Assembly: GCA_964036195.1 (NCBI GenBank)
Contig: OZ038450.1
Location: 15,254,701-15,318,700 of the forward strand
Length of the DNA: 64,000 bases
Direction of reading: 5' to 3'
Origin: Sphaerolaimus hirsutus
Lineage: Eukaryota; Nematoda; Chromadorea; Monhysterida; Sphaerolaimidae
The notes under the pieces are model-generated. The model searched no databases and had not been told where the DNA came from. It was given only the letters and a program-made list of their open reading frames with translations. Both the position numbers and the translations under genes were made by a program. Of this stretch, positions 25,227 through 35,100 are shown piece after piece. How positions within the stretch are numbered: position 1 is the first letter of the stretch; every line of letters begins with the position of its first letter.

Positions 25227-26220
25227 TAAAGCCGGAATTAGAGCTCAGCGTCGATTCAAAATTCAATTTTTATCATTTCACGTCATCATTTTACGTCAGG
25301 GAACTAACTTTACATTTCACGTCAACGGTTGCTTGCAATGTTCCCTGACACTGTGACGTGAAATGATGATGACGTGAAATGATAAAAATTTTAATTTTTC
25401 AATTCGCTCTAGTTGTGGCTGATAACACTCAGTATTGGACACGATTAAGGTATTGATTCATATATTAATCCTTAGAAAATTGTAGACCCGTAGCATGATC
25501 CACACTCGTGTAAAGTCGGCGGACATTTCACCCTACAAAATCGGAGAGTTAGAATTCGCTCGTGAATAGAGCGAACAACGAAACTTGTGTCCCACGCGGA
25601 CGCTAGAAATTGAAAAAAAAAATCATATTGAAATAAAAATAGACGTTTCGCTGCGTCCGTGCATGCCACGCCCTATTTATCTACATTTTCAACGTTGCTT
25701 GTAAAGAATTTGACCGTTCAAACTACCTTTTCACTGTTCAAACTAACGTTTTTGTTTTTATTTTATTTTTCATTCGTTGGCCCACATTCTAACAGAAGAG
25801 AACTTGGCAGCCGGCCAAAATTTCGAAATCCGCTATTAATATGAATAAAATAGGCTCACAATAGCTATATAACCATGTATATAAACAAAAATAGCGATTA
25901 TGGAGGTGGAAATTGGCAAAGCGAAGCAAATTTTAGCGATTTTTAGCTAACTTTCAGTGTTCACTCTCATTTGTATAATACACAACTGGTAACTGGGATA
26001 AGGGCCAAGTTTTCATACGTGACCCGATCTATTCCTATCGTGTTCCTATCTATTCCTATCCTATTGCGTCACAATACCTAATGCCGTCATGCACTCTCCA
26101 CTGGAGAGATTGACGCAAATGTTTGTAGGGCGATACGTCTGCCGACTTTAATTAATTTCACGACGTCATTTTACGTCGTCATTTCACGTCGAATCGACGC
26201 TGAGCTCTAATTCCGGCTTA
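25227..26220. mobile_element. Inverted-repeat element, TAAAGCCGGAATTAGAGC ends, containing copy B of the GTCGGC MITE
   Basis: The left end TAAAGCCGGAATTAGAGCTC is mirrored by GAGCTCTAATTCCGGCTTA at the right. The arms extend into CATTTCACGTCATCATTTTACG-like repeats. The GTCGGC MITE (25511-26150) lies inside. Confidence 0.7.
25511..26150. mobile_element. MITE with GTCGGCGGAC ends, copy B
   Basis: It starts TAAAGTCGGCGGAC and ends GTCTGCCGACTTTA. It is about 90% identical by eye to 15777-16396 in the same orientation. Confidence 0.7.
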
Positions 26221-26429
26221 ATGTAAAAATATTTTAGAATACTTTCCAAAACGGAAATACCTAGATAAAAAAACAAACCATAGAAAAAAACAAATTGAAA
26301 GAATGCATTTTACATGCGATCTTACTTTCGTTACATGAAACCTGAAATCTGACCCATCGAAAAAGTATGCCAAGTTACGGTCAACAATCAATAACATTAG
26401 CGAGTTACTTTTTTATCTACCAGGGGCCA

Positions 26430-26716
26430 GTCTTTACTTGCGAGTTACTTTGCTCGACTTAGCTCTTGACTTTTAAAATGACACTTAACTTTGCCACTTG
26501 CGGAACCAGCACCAGGGGGCAGTCCCAAAGTGTCAATTGTGTTTCCAAATCTTATGTTGTTGTATCCAAATCTTGTGTTTGTGTATCCAAATCTTATGTT
26601 CAACATACACAATTGGCAATTTTGGACGGTCCCCTGGAGCTGATTCCGCACAGTGGCAAAGTTAAGAGTCAAGTGAAAAGTCAAGAGCAAAGTCAAGAGT
26701 AAAGTAAAGAGTCAAG
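26430..26716. repeat. Nested palindrome: CTTTACTCTTGACTTT arms around a CAGTCC-end hairpin
   Basis: The outer arms (ACTTGCGAGTTACTTTGCTC... and ...GAGCAAAGTCAAGAGTAAAG) enclose a unit at 26512-26637. That unit begins CCAGGGGGCAGTCC and ends GGACGGTCCCCTGG, ends that match the right terminus of the intron-like family. Its core repeats the word ATCCAAATCTTATGTT. Confidence 0.55.
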
Positions 26717-26718
26717 AA

Positions 26719-26799
26719 TAGTGATGTAAAAGCGCCATGGCGCTGGCGCCAAAGCAAAAAGCGCCATGGTGCTTTTTGCTTTGGCGCTTGTCCTCACTA
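26719..26799. mobile_element. 81-bp TAGTGATG hAT-like micro-MITE
   Basis: TAGTGATGTAAAAGCGCCATGG at the left and CGCTTGTCCTCACTA at the right enclose GCGCC palindromes and two GCTTTTTGCTTTGGCGC words. No clean target duplication is visible, so one flank has probably changed. Confidence 0.6.
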
Positions 26800-28176
26800 A
26801 TCTAAACTCTGCATTCAGATTTCACCCGGTCTTTCAACACAAAATTTTGATGTCATGTTCAGAAAAAAATTATTTTTCGTGATAAAAGCGGGTCAAATCG
26901 GCACGACGAGTTTAGACATTGCCAAACCGATTTTTTTGGTTCAATGGTCAACCAAACATTAAATATGGCTCACTGAGGGGTGAAACTCATACATAGGGAG
27001 GGTAATTATGTCAACCACCCACACTAGAAGTATGGCTTCCCTAGTGCGTATATAGTCAATATATCGTTAACCCTGAAAGCAGTGCCTTCCACGATTTTTT
27101 CTTGCTTTTTTTACATTTTGCTTAATGCGCGCAGTCGTGAGCTGGCACGGTGCCAACATTTTGTTTTGTTGAAAAATTCAAAAATATGAACCATGACGGG
27201 TCGATATTTGTCTGCCAACCGACAGCAGAGGATTTTGAACATGATGTGAATTCAATGTGAGTGCAGAGTATCAAGTCCACTGCGTATACCATTTTGAATA
27301 CAAATTGGCAAAGTGATAAATATTTGAGCAGTGCATCGTTTTTTGTACATCGCATCGCAGTCTTTTTCATTGTTTCACCATGTTTTCTTCATTGTTTTAA
27401 TGTTTTAGTAGTATAAGGGATAAAGACTTTTTTCCACCGGAAATTTGACTTTGGATCGCTGCCAAACGAGCAGCAAAGCACCCAGAAACCTAAAAATCGA
27501 CATGTGGCATAAAGGCACCTTACTCTACAAGAATTCATCCCATGTACACCCCGACACAGGTCGCACGTTAGCAGGGGAGACATTGAATTTTTTTGTTCCC
27601 TATCAGGAGGATAAAAGACATATTTCCAGGAGTGTATGTGCATACATTAAGGTATGCATGTAAATATGTTTTTATAGTATGTAAATATGTACATAAGGTA
27701 TCGAAGTTTAATGATAACCCATTTGGAACTACCACGAGTGAACTAATGGAACTGTTTCAATGCGAGAAAAAACATGTGCAAAACCAGTCTTTCATAAGAA
27801 AATGACTGTTTTCACAGTAAAATGCCATAAAATTCAACTTGTTGTAAAAAACTTGTGTTTTTACAACAACGAAAGAACTTGAGTTTTTACTAAAAAAAAC
27901 TTTTTATAAAAAAACTAGAGTTTTTGCAAAAGCACAGAAATAAAACACAGAAACTCAAGTTTTTTTCATGACAAAAACTCAAAACACAGATATTCATTTT
28001 TGAAAAACTTAAAATACAGAAAGTGTTTTTATTTAGAGAACTTACCCATCGTTGCTCGGGACTAGGAGATTACGAATCCATATCCTACCCGCAATCCATA
28101 ATTAAAGTTTGTAAATGGATGAACAATGGCACTAACAAGCTATTGCAGTCACATTTCAACGTGCTTTGCAATAGCT
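26800..28176. other. AT-rich gene-free stretch with a CAACGATGG-family fragment
   Basis: From about 27755 to 28055 the sequence matches the interior and right end of the CAACGATGG family (AACACAGAAACTCAAGT..., GAACTTACCCATCGTTG). I cannot find its left end. Nothing else is supported. Confidence 0.4.
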
Positions 28177-28412
28177 CACCGCGCACACTGACATTTTGCG
28201 TTCAGCGTTCGAACGTTTTTGTAATCTGAACTACAAACGCTGCTATCAAAATTTAAAGAACAAAGCGTCTCTTGAAGCGTCAAAAATTCCGTAAAATATT
28301 GCAAATTCCGAATTTTTAGATTTAAAACGTTGTGTTCTTTAGATTTTGATTTAAGCTTTTCTATTTAGTTCAGCGTGCAAAACGTTCGAACACAAAATTT
28401 CAGTGTGCGGTG
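28177..28412. repeat. Palindromic MITE with CACCGCGCACACTGA ends
   Basis: CACCGCGCACACTGACATTTTG at the left is mirrored by AAAATTTCAGTGTGCGGTG at the right, with GTTCGAACGTTTT / AACGTTCGAAC just inside. The short AT-rich interior has no coding frame. Confidence 0.65.
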
Positions 28413-28424
28413 CCGCCTTGTGCC

Positions 28425-29954
28425 CATAGCGGATTTTGGGGTTAGCATTTTGGGGGGGGGGGGTCAGCCGGTAAGCACGCGTTAATAACTCGGGAACGGC
28501 TTGGCGAAAAATGTTGAAATTTGGATATGTTATGGTTTCAGGTCGGGGCTAGTATCAAGTACGACGATTTTTTTCTACGACCCCCCAGACCGGAGATAGG
28601 GGGGGTCTATAAAAACACTGTAATTTGCGTTTTTTTGGGTGTTGCCAAGAACATGCAAACTTTGAACATCAATAGCTCGGTCATTTGTGAACCGATTTTG
28701 GTCATTAAAATGTTAAAATGATCACAAATGTTCGTAGAGTTCATTTCTGAGGTCAAATCGGAGATACACATTTGTTTATATATCGATTTAACCCGATTTC
28801 GAAATGCAAAATTTCCGCAAAAGTTTGCTTTTTGAACATACTATCCTATTCTCCTGATCGAGAGAAACCCAATGAAACAAAAATGAGATCGATATCTCTC
28901 TCCGATCAAAAGTTATAGCACTTCAAACTTTCGCGTCCCATCCATGTAAATAACCGCATGAAGGTCAATGCGTTCAAATTCAAAACTCCATATCTCGACC
29001 ATTTCTCAGCCGATTTTTACCAATGAATATTTAAAATGATCAGAATAACCTGAAAGTTCCATTTGTATGCTCAGCTTATCTGTATCCTAACTTAAATTTC
29101 CCACACAAAAAAATAATGCAAACTCTTGTATGAAATTATCATTATGAAAAAGCATATTGACAATTTGAACATACAACTGGACTCTTTAGGTTTTTCTGAT
29201 CATTTTAAGTGTTCATTGGTAAAAATCGGCTGAGAAATGGTCGAGATATGGAGTTTTGAATTTGAACGCATTGACCTTCATGCGGTTATTTACCTGGATG
29301 GGAGGCAAAAGTTTGAAGTGCTATAACTTTTGATCGGAGAGAGATATCGATCTCATTTTTGTTTCATTGGGTTTCTCTCGATCAGGAGAATAGGATAGCA
29401 TGTTCAAAAAGCAAACTTTTGCGGAAATTTTGCATTTCGAAATCGGGCTAAATTGATATATAAACAAATGTGTATCTCCGATTTGACCTCAGAAATAAAC
29501 TCTCCGAACATTTGTGATCATTTTAACATTTTAATGACTAAAATCGGTTCACAAATGACCGAGCTATTGATGTTCAAAGTTTGCATGTTCTTGGCGACAC
29601 CCAAAAAAACGCAAATTACAGTGTTTTTATAGACCCCCCCTATCTCCGGTCTGGGNNNNNNNNNNNNNNNNNNNNNNNNNNNNNNNNNNNNNNNNNNNNN
29701 NNNNNNNNNNNNNNNNNNNNNNNNNNNNNNNNNNNNNNNNNNNNNNNNNNNNNNNNNNNNNNNNNNNNNNNNNNNNNNNNNNNNNNNNNNNNNNNNNNNN
29801 NNNNNNNNNNNNNNNNNNNNNNNNNNNNNNNNNNNNNNNNNNNNNNNNNNNNNNNATTTCAACATTTTCGCTCAAGCGGTTCCCGAGTTATTAACGCGTG
29901 CTGACCGGCTGACCCCCCCCCCCCCCAAAATGCTAACCCCAAAAATCCGCTATG
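28425..29954. repeat. 1.5-kb foldback with long, nearly identical arms
   Basis: The left arm from CATAGCGGATTTTGGGG onward (28425 to about 29090) is repeated inverted from about 29160 to 29954. The resemblance is close enough to follow line by line. Both arms contain a long G (or C) run and the sequence around CACGCGTTAATAACTCGGGAAC. The right arm is interrupted by the assembly gap. Confidence 0.85.
29656..29855. other. Assembly gap of 200 N
   Basis: Exactly 200 Ns lie in the right arm of the foldback. By comparison with the left arm (about 28524-28588), the missing sequence should be about 65 bases, so the gap length is probably a placeholder. Confidence 0.95.
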
Positions 29955-29960
29955 GAGTGT

Positions 29961-30158
29961 GCCTGCGCACACTATAGTGTACACACGAAATTTCGAAACA
30001 CCACAAATCAGCTTAGAACGCATTTGAGTTTCCCACGATGAGTCATTTTTGAATCTCCGTCAACTATAGTTGACGGCCACCTCATTGTAGAAAACTCAAA
30101 TGCGTTCTCAGCTGGTTTTGTGAGTTTTCGAAATTTCGTAGTGAATTTGTGCGCAGGG
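29961..30158. repeat. Palindromic MITE with TGCGCACAC ends
   Basis: GCCTGCGCACACTATAG... at the left is mirrored by ...GAATTTGTGCGCAGGG. Inner arms read CGAAATTTCG and AGAACGCATTTGAGTTT / AAACTCAAATGCGTTCT around the centre CAACTATAGTTG. A relative lies at 35121-35306. Confidence 0.65.
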
Positions 30159-30938
30159 ACAATGAGGTGCTGTGAACTAAGTTGGCGGGGATTAAAAATT
30201 ACTTATTGTGGAAAACTCAAACAAGGTTTAAGCTCAATTATGAGTTTCCAAAATTTCATGTGAAAACTAGTGTCAGTCTGTGCAAGGCTCGTCTGAGCGT
30301 CACATTTAAGTGTACTCGCTCACGCCTGAAATGGTTCAGATTGGCTAGTTAAAGGTTCAGAGCGGTGCCCTGTTCACTGGTGCCCACTTTTCCGGCTGGG
30401 GATCCCTGCACCTAAAGGCACCCTCGCGATAAATGGCTCCGCACCACACTCGGCACCAGTGCTATTGTGGAAAACCGCACGGCACTGGCAGGCACCTCCG
30501 GAAATTGCAATGGCACCGCACCAGCACCGGTGCTGGTGCCTTCGGTGCCCCACAGCCCAATCACCGGGGCACCGGTCCCCCAGTGCCGTTACATCACTAG
30601 TCTATATGTCCACGAATTGTCTACCGTGTGATGATGGTTGAGTCCTTAAAATGATCAGAGTGTTGTGTCAATCCGTTTATGAAGTGATCGGAATGATTAT
30701 CAGATAGCTTGTATGATGTAATTCACTCCTGTGTTTAATATTGTAATACTCTTGACTTTAAAATTACTCTTTACTTTACTCTTTACTTTGCCACTTGCCG
30801 AAGTGACCCCAGGAACTTTAGTTGTAACTAGGTAAATAAGTTCTCGGAGCGCCAGCCACCGTGTCATTATACCCATGTTTAAAAAAAACTTTTAATCGTC
30901 TGCACTGGTCTCGGGAGTCAAAATCGACCAGCTGGGAG
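30159..30938. other. Gene-free stretch with a GGTGCC-rich block
   Basis: At 30365-30600 there is a GC-rich block full of GGTGCC/GGCACC words, ending GTTACATCACTAG like the right end of the TAGTGATG hAT family. A left terminus is not clear. Repeats of CTCTTTACTTT (30765-30790) resemble the arms at 26430-26716. Confidence 0.4.
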
Positions 30939-31354
30939 CAGAGCTTTCTACTCGCTTTTACGTATACTTTTGAAAGTACTCGAGTACATAAAACGTATTT
31001 CGGATGATCTTTTAAATAGAGTTTTAAAGGCATGAAGGAAAACAGGAGAAAATATGCTATAAATTATAGGAAACTAGTCGAAAATGGGTATAAAATCAAA
31101 TATATAGTCTAAAATTGCATTTATCAAGCAAAAAGTTATGAAAATGAGTGATTTGAGCGATAATTTTGGCGACATTTGCTCGAAAGTACTCACGGGTTAC
31201 GTTGTCTGAGGGAAAAGTACGTTTACTCACGTTGACTCATGAGTAAAAGTAAAAAATTTTACTTTACGTTTTCTGTACTCAGTGGGTGAGTAAAAAATAA
31301 ATACTTTACGTATACGTAAAATTTGAAAAAAGTTCAGTACTTTTAACAGCTCTG
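30939..31354. mobile_element. hAT-like MITE, CAGAGCTGTTAAAAG type
   Basis: It begins CAGAGCTTTCTACTCG and ends GTACTTTTAACAGCTCTG, with the exact 8-bp duplication GCTGGGAG (30931-30938 and 31355-31362). Self-complementary TACTCGAGTA-type words fill the subterminal parts. Confidence 0.8.
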
Positions 31355-31543
31355 GCTGGGAGCTCTCCCAAATTCTAAGTCAATGTAAGCTAATTAATCG
31401 GAGCTTGAAGCATGCGCTCCTATTGCCGCATGGACGAACTCATTTAGTCCGTGTTTATTTTATCATCACGTCACGCCTCGGTCCGCACCGCTGCGCAACA
31501 GTAATGATTAATGATCATTTTATCACAAAAATGGACTCGGACT

Positions 31544-31575
<32 letters not shown>
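31544..31575. repeat. GT microsatellite
   Basis: An uninterrupted (GT)n tract of about 15 repeats. No other function is suggested. Confidence 0.9.
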
Positions 31576-31577
<2 letters not shown>

Positions 31578-31621
31578 CCTTTTTTTGGATTCAGGTCCTC
31601 AATGTATTCACACAAAGTACC

Positions 31622-32051
31622 TACCGTATTTTCTCGAAATACCCCCAGGGCGTTTATTTTTTAGAGTGATAATTTTGAGGGGGGGGGTGTACCGAGGGGG
31701 GTATTTCGAAGAGGGGTTATATTTCGCCTGAACTTTTTTGAAATCCAAATACTAAATGTCGTTTGAAACGTATGCAGACGTCGAAAAATGCTACAAAAAT
31801 CACCATTTATAAGGCTCTATGGATTTGTATAAGTAAACATGTAGACGGTATAAACACTGTTCTCACATAACACAATCATTGTTTTTAACGTGTGTTCTGC
31901 ATTCCCCGATGACAAACCGTAGCTTTTGTCATTTACGTTATCTATACAATAAATTTTGGGGGCGGGTGGTATTTCGAGGGGATTATATGTTCATAGTGGC
32001 CATTTTGAGGGGGGGGGGGGTTTCGAGGTGTTATTTCGAGGACATACGGTA
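31622..32051. mobile_element. ACCGTATT-family MITE, CTCGAAATACCCCC type
   Basis: It begins TACCGTATTTTCTCGAAATA and ends ATTTCGAGGACATACGGTA. TTCGAGGGG words are repeated within both ends. It lies just upstream of the GPCR start codon. Confidence 0.75.
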
Positions 32052-32169
32052 GTTTGAAAATTAAACAAACACTCTAAATACCAGTATCGCTATTAATTTA
32101 GACTTTCAATTAGTCATAAATCTCATATCAATTATCATGGAGGGGTAATTGACAGGCGATCTGACAATC

Positions 32170-35100
32170 ATGTTAAATGCGAGCTACAGCAATCTAAGCG
32201 ATGCATCAGCGGCGACAGAGGACGTTTACGATGGCACCTTCGTGGACACTTTTGTGATCACATTCATTGTGCCGCTCTACTGCGTGCTGTTTGTAATCGG
32301 TATGACGGGCAACCTGTGGGTCATCTCCATGCTGTTCCAGATCTATCACACTTATTCTGATGCCAACAGAATCCTATTTTCGTTTACGTGCTGACTTTGA
32401 GGTGAGTTAGTATTGTGATGATGAGGCCAGGCCACTTAACATTCTGAAAGTTTTACATTCTTCCACAATGCGACAGTTTTCATCTAGTTTTCATTGTGAT
32501 AGAGGAAAACAAATGCGAAGTCATAATGTCGTGAAATATTTGAGGGTCCTAAAAAAGAATACGTAAGTATTTAAATAAATGAATGATAAAAATTTAAGGA
32601 AATGTCAAGAAACACCTTAATCCTTAATATAAATATCACTTCATCTTTGGGTTTTAATGAGTCAATAGGCACTTCTGTAAGAAGCACTCAAGCCGTGTAA
32701 TTATGGTTACAAAGTAGGTATCTACTTTATATGAAAGCGACACGGCGTGGCGATATGCAAACGCACTCTAAAAACGCCGGGTCGCCTCAGCAATCTTGCA
32801 ATCTCGCACCACTGAACCTCCACACGCCCCAGCGTGATCGACGCGCTGGTGCTGCTGTGCGTGCCGGCGACCGTGATGGACATGGTGGCCGACGAGTGGC
32901 TGCTGGGCAACCTTGCCTGCAAGCTGTACTTCCTGCTCGAGGCGAACAACAAGTTCGCGTCCACCTTCCTCCTGGTGCCAGTCCCGGACAACGTAAAATG
33001 CCGTGTCAAATGTCAAATGTCACGCAGTGTCAAAAGTCATAGAAAATTAGGGTTAGTGATGGAATGGCGCCATGGCGCTGGCGCCATTATAGGGCGCCAA
33101 AGGGCGCCGCGCCATGGCGCCATTGGCGCTTGGCGCCCTTTTTCTGTGGCGCCCTTGGCGCCTGGCGCCCACAATCTGAAAGGGCGCCAGCAGGGTTTCA
33201 AGGTGAGTGCTGCGTAAATGAAAAAAATAATGAAAAATGCATCTGTGAATGATCTAAATTCATCAGAAAAATGGACGAAGTGGTGTGAGTTGGTGGAAAT
33301 CTTTCGTCCAACGTTTCATCAGATGTGTCTGACGGATCAGAAGACAAGAATGATAGGCCGTCGAACTTGCAAACTTATAAAAAAAGGATTCAAATCGTTG
33401 CAATTCCGTATTTGTCCATTTCGGGAAATATTGATTAGAAAAGCCTATTTGAAGTGAATGGATTGTTATCAAATGACAATTTCCATTGTGTTTGAATTCG
33501 TCATGATGATTTTATTGAAAAAAAATTTGTTGCCAGATGTGTTTTTGTTCATTACATCCTGAAGAACGCGAATTAAGACGTGAATGCGTGTACCACGGTG
33601 CTGTAGCAACTTTTTAGCACAAGCAAGGTGTTGTAGGCACTTATTTTTCCTGGCGCCCTTGGCGCCTGGCGCCCTATTTTCCAAATGGCGCCATGGCGCC
33701 CTTGGCGCTTGGCGCCCTCTATCCGTGGCGCCCCTGGCGCCTGGCGCCCACTTTCCGAATGGCGCCATGGCGCCCTTGGCGCCTGGCGCCCTTTTTCTGT
33801 GGCGCCCTTGGCGCTTGGCGCCCACTTTACGAATGACGCCATGGCGCCCTTGGCGCCTGGCGCCATTTTTTCTGGCGCTTTTCCATCACTAATTAGGGTG
33901 TCAAAAAAAATTTTTTACGGAAAACGGAAAGGTAAAATTTTTTAACTTTACGGAAAACGGAAAACGGAAAGGTATAAAAAAATTATCGGCCAGAAAACGA
34001 AAAACGGAAAGGTAAAAAATTTCACTCAGCGAAAAACGGAAAACGGAAAGGTAAAAAAAAATTATCGGCCAGAAAACGGAAAAATGAAATGCCCGGAAAA
34101 CAGAAAGCGAAATTTTCACAGAAACGGAAAAAAAATAAAGTGAAATTTGCACAGTAATAGACAAATTTGCAGAAGGGAAACCTGCATGCAGGTTTGCCTG
34201 TTTGGCTTTGATTGTGGTAGCTGTACATTCTGCAACTATGGATAATGCCAGTAACTTCACTTGTAGTTCAAGCTTAACTGAACCAACAAAAAATCATCTA
34301 AAGGTAGCAAAAATACACTACAACAACAATAAGAATTTAGCAAAAGTGAACTTTGATGTAACTGAACAGTAAAAAGTATACTCAGCGGACCGCAAAGTAT
34401 GTGTCCAAAATTACTTTGTGTTTTTTTACAGATTTGGATACAGATAAAAATTATGAATGACAGAAGAACCTGGTAGTTAAAAACACCATAGTGGAAAAAG
34501 ATAAAAACAGATTGGAAAAACAATGAAACAATGCCAGGAAACTGAAAATCGAGCCAGAAAATGGAAAAATGGCCTGGAAATACGGAAACGGAAAGGTAAA
34601 AAATTTTCAGCCGGAAAACAGAAAAATGGGCCGGAAAAACGGAAACGGAAAGGTAAAAAAATTTCAGCTGCCGGAAAACGGAAAACGGAAAGGTAAAAAT
34701 TTTTTGGCTGCTGGAAAACGGAAAACGGAAAGGTAAAAATTTTTCGGCTGCAGGAAAACGGAAAACGGAAAGGTAAAAAATTTTCCTGCGGAAAGGCGGA
34801 AACGGAAGCGGAAATTTGACACCCTATAGAAAATGCCCTGCAAAATGGCAATTGGCAATGGCGCCATCTTGCAGGGCATTTTCCATAACTTTTGACACCT
34901 TGCGTGACATTTTACATTTTACAGGGCATTTTACAGCGTCTGAGACTGCCCCCTGGCGGCCGTGTCGCTCGACAGGTACATGGCCGTCAACTGGGGCCGG
35001 GTGGTCGAGCACCGGACGGCCGTGCGCAACGCCGTGATCTGCGTCGTCGTGTCGCTGGCCATGCTCACGCCCGTGCAGCTACAGTCGACGGTGAGTGCCT

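Larger units (their letters stand above)
32975..34955 (+). mobile_element. Palindromic intron-like element, copy 3 (about 194 bp, inflated to 1981 bp by nested hATs)
   Basis: The left part (32975-33047) starts GTGCCAGTCCCGG. The right part (34835-34955) ends GAGACTGCCCCCTG. Without the insertion between them the unit is 194 bp, matching copies 1 and 2. It splits the GPCR between CTG and GCG (phase 0); precise removal restores FASTFLLAAVSLDRY in helix 3. Using the last AG in the right arm (CAG before CGTCTGAGAC) would leave 19 bases with an in-frame TGA. Confidence 0.87.

Noticed and set aside
29518..29904. Open frames running through the N gap
   Set aside because: They consist mostly of unknown residues and foldback-arm sequence.
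33218..33457. Transposase fragment inside the 838-bp hAT-like element
   Set aside because: The 79-codon frame has no hAT dimerisation or catalytic motif that I recognise.
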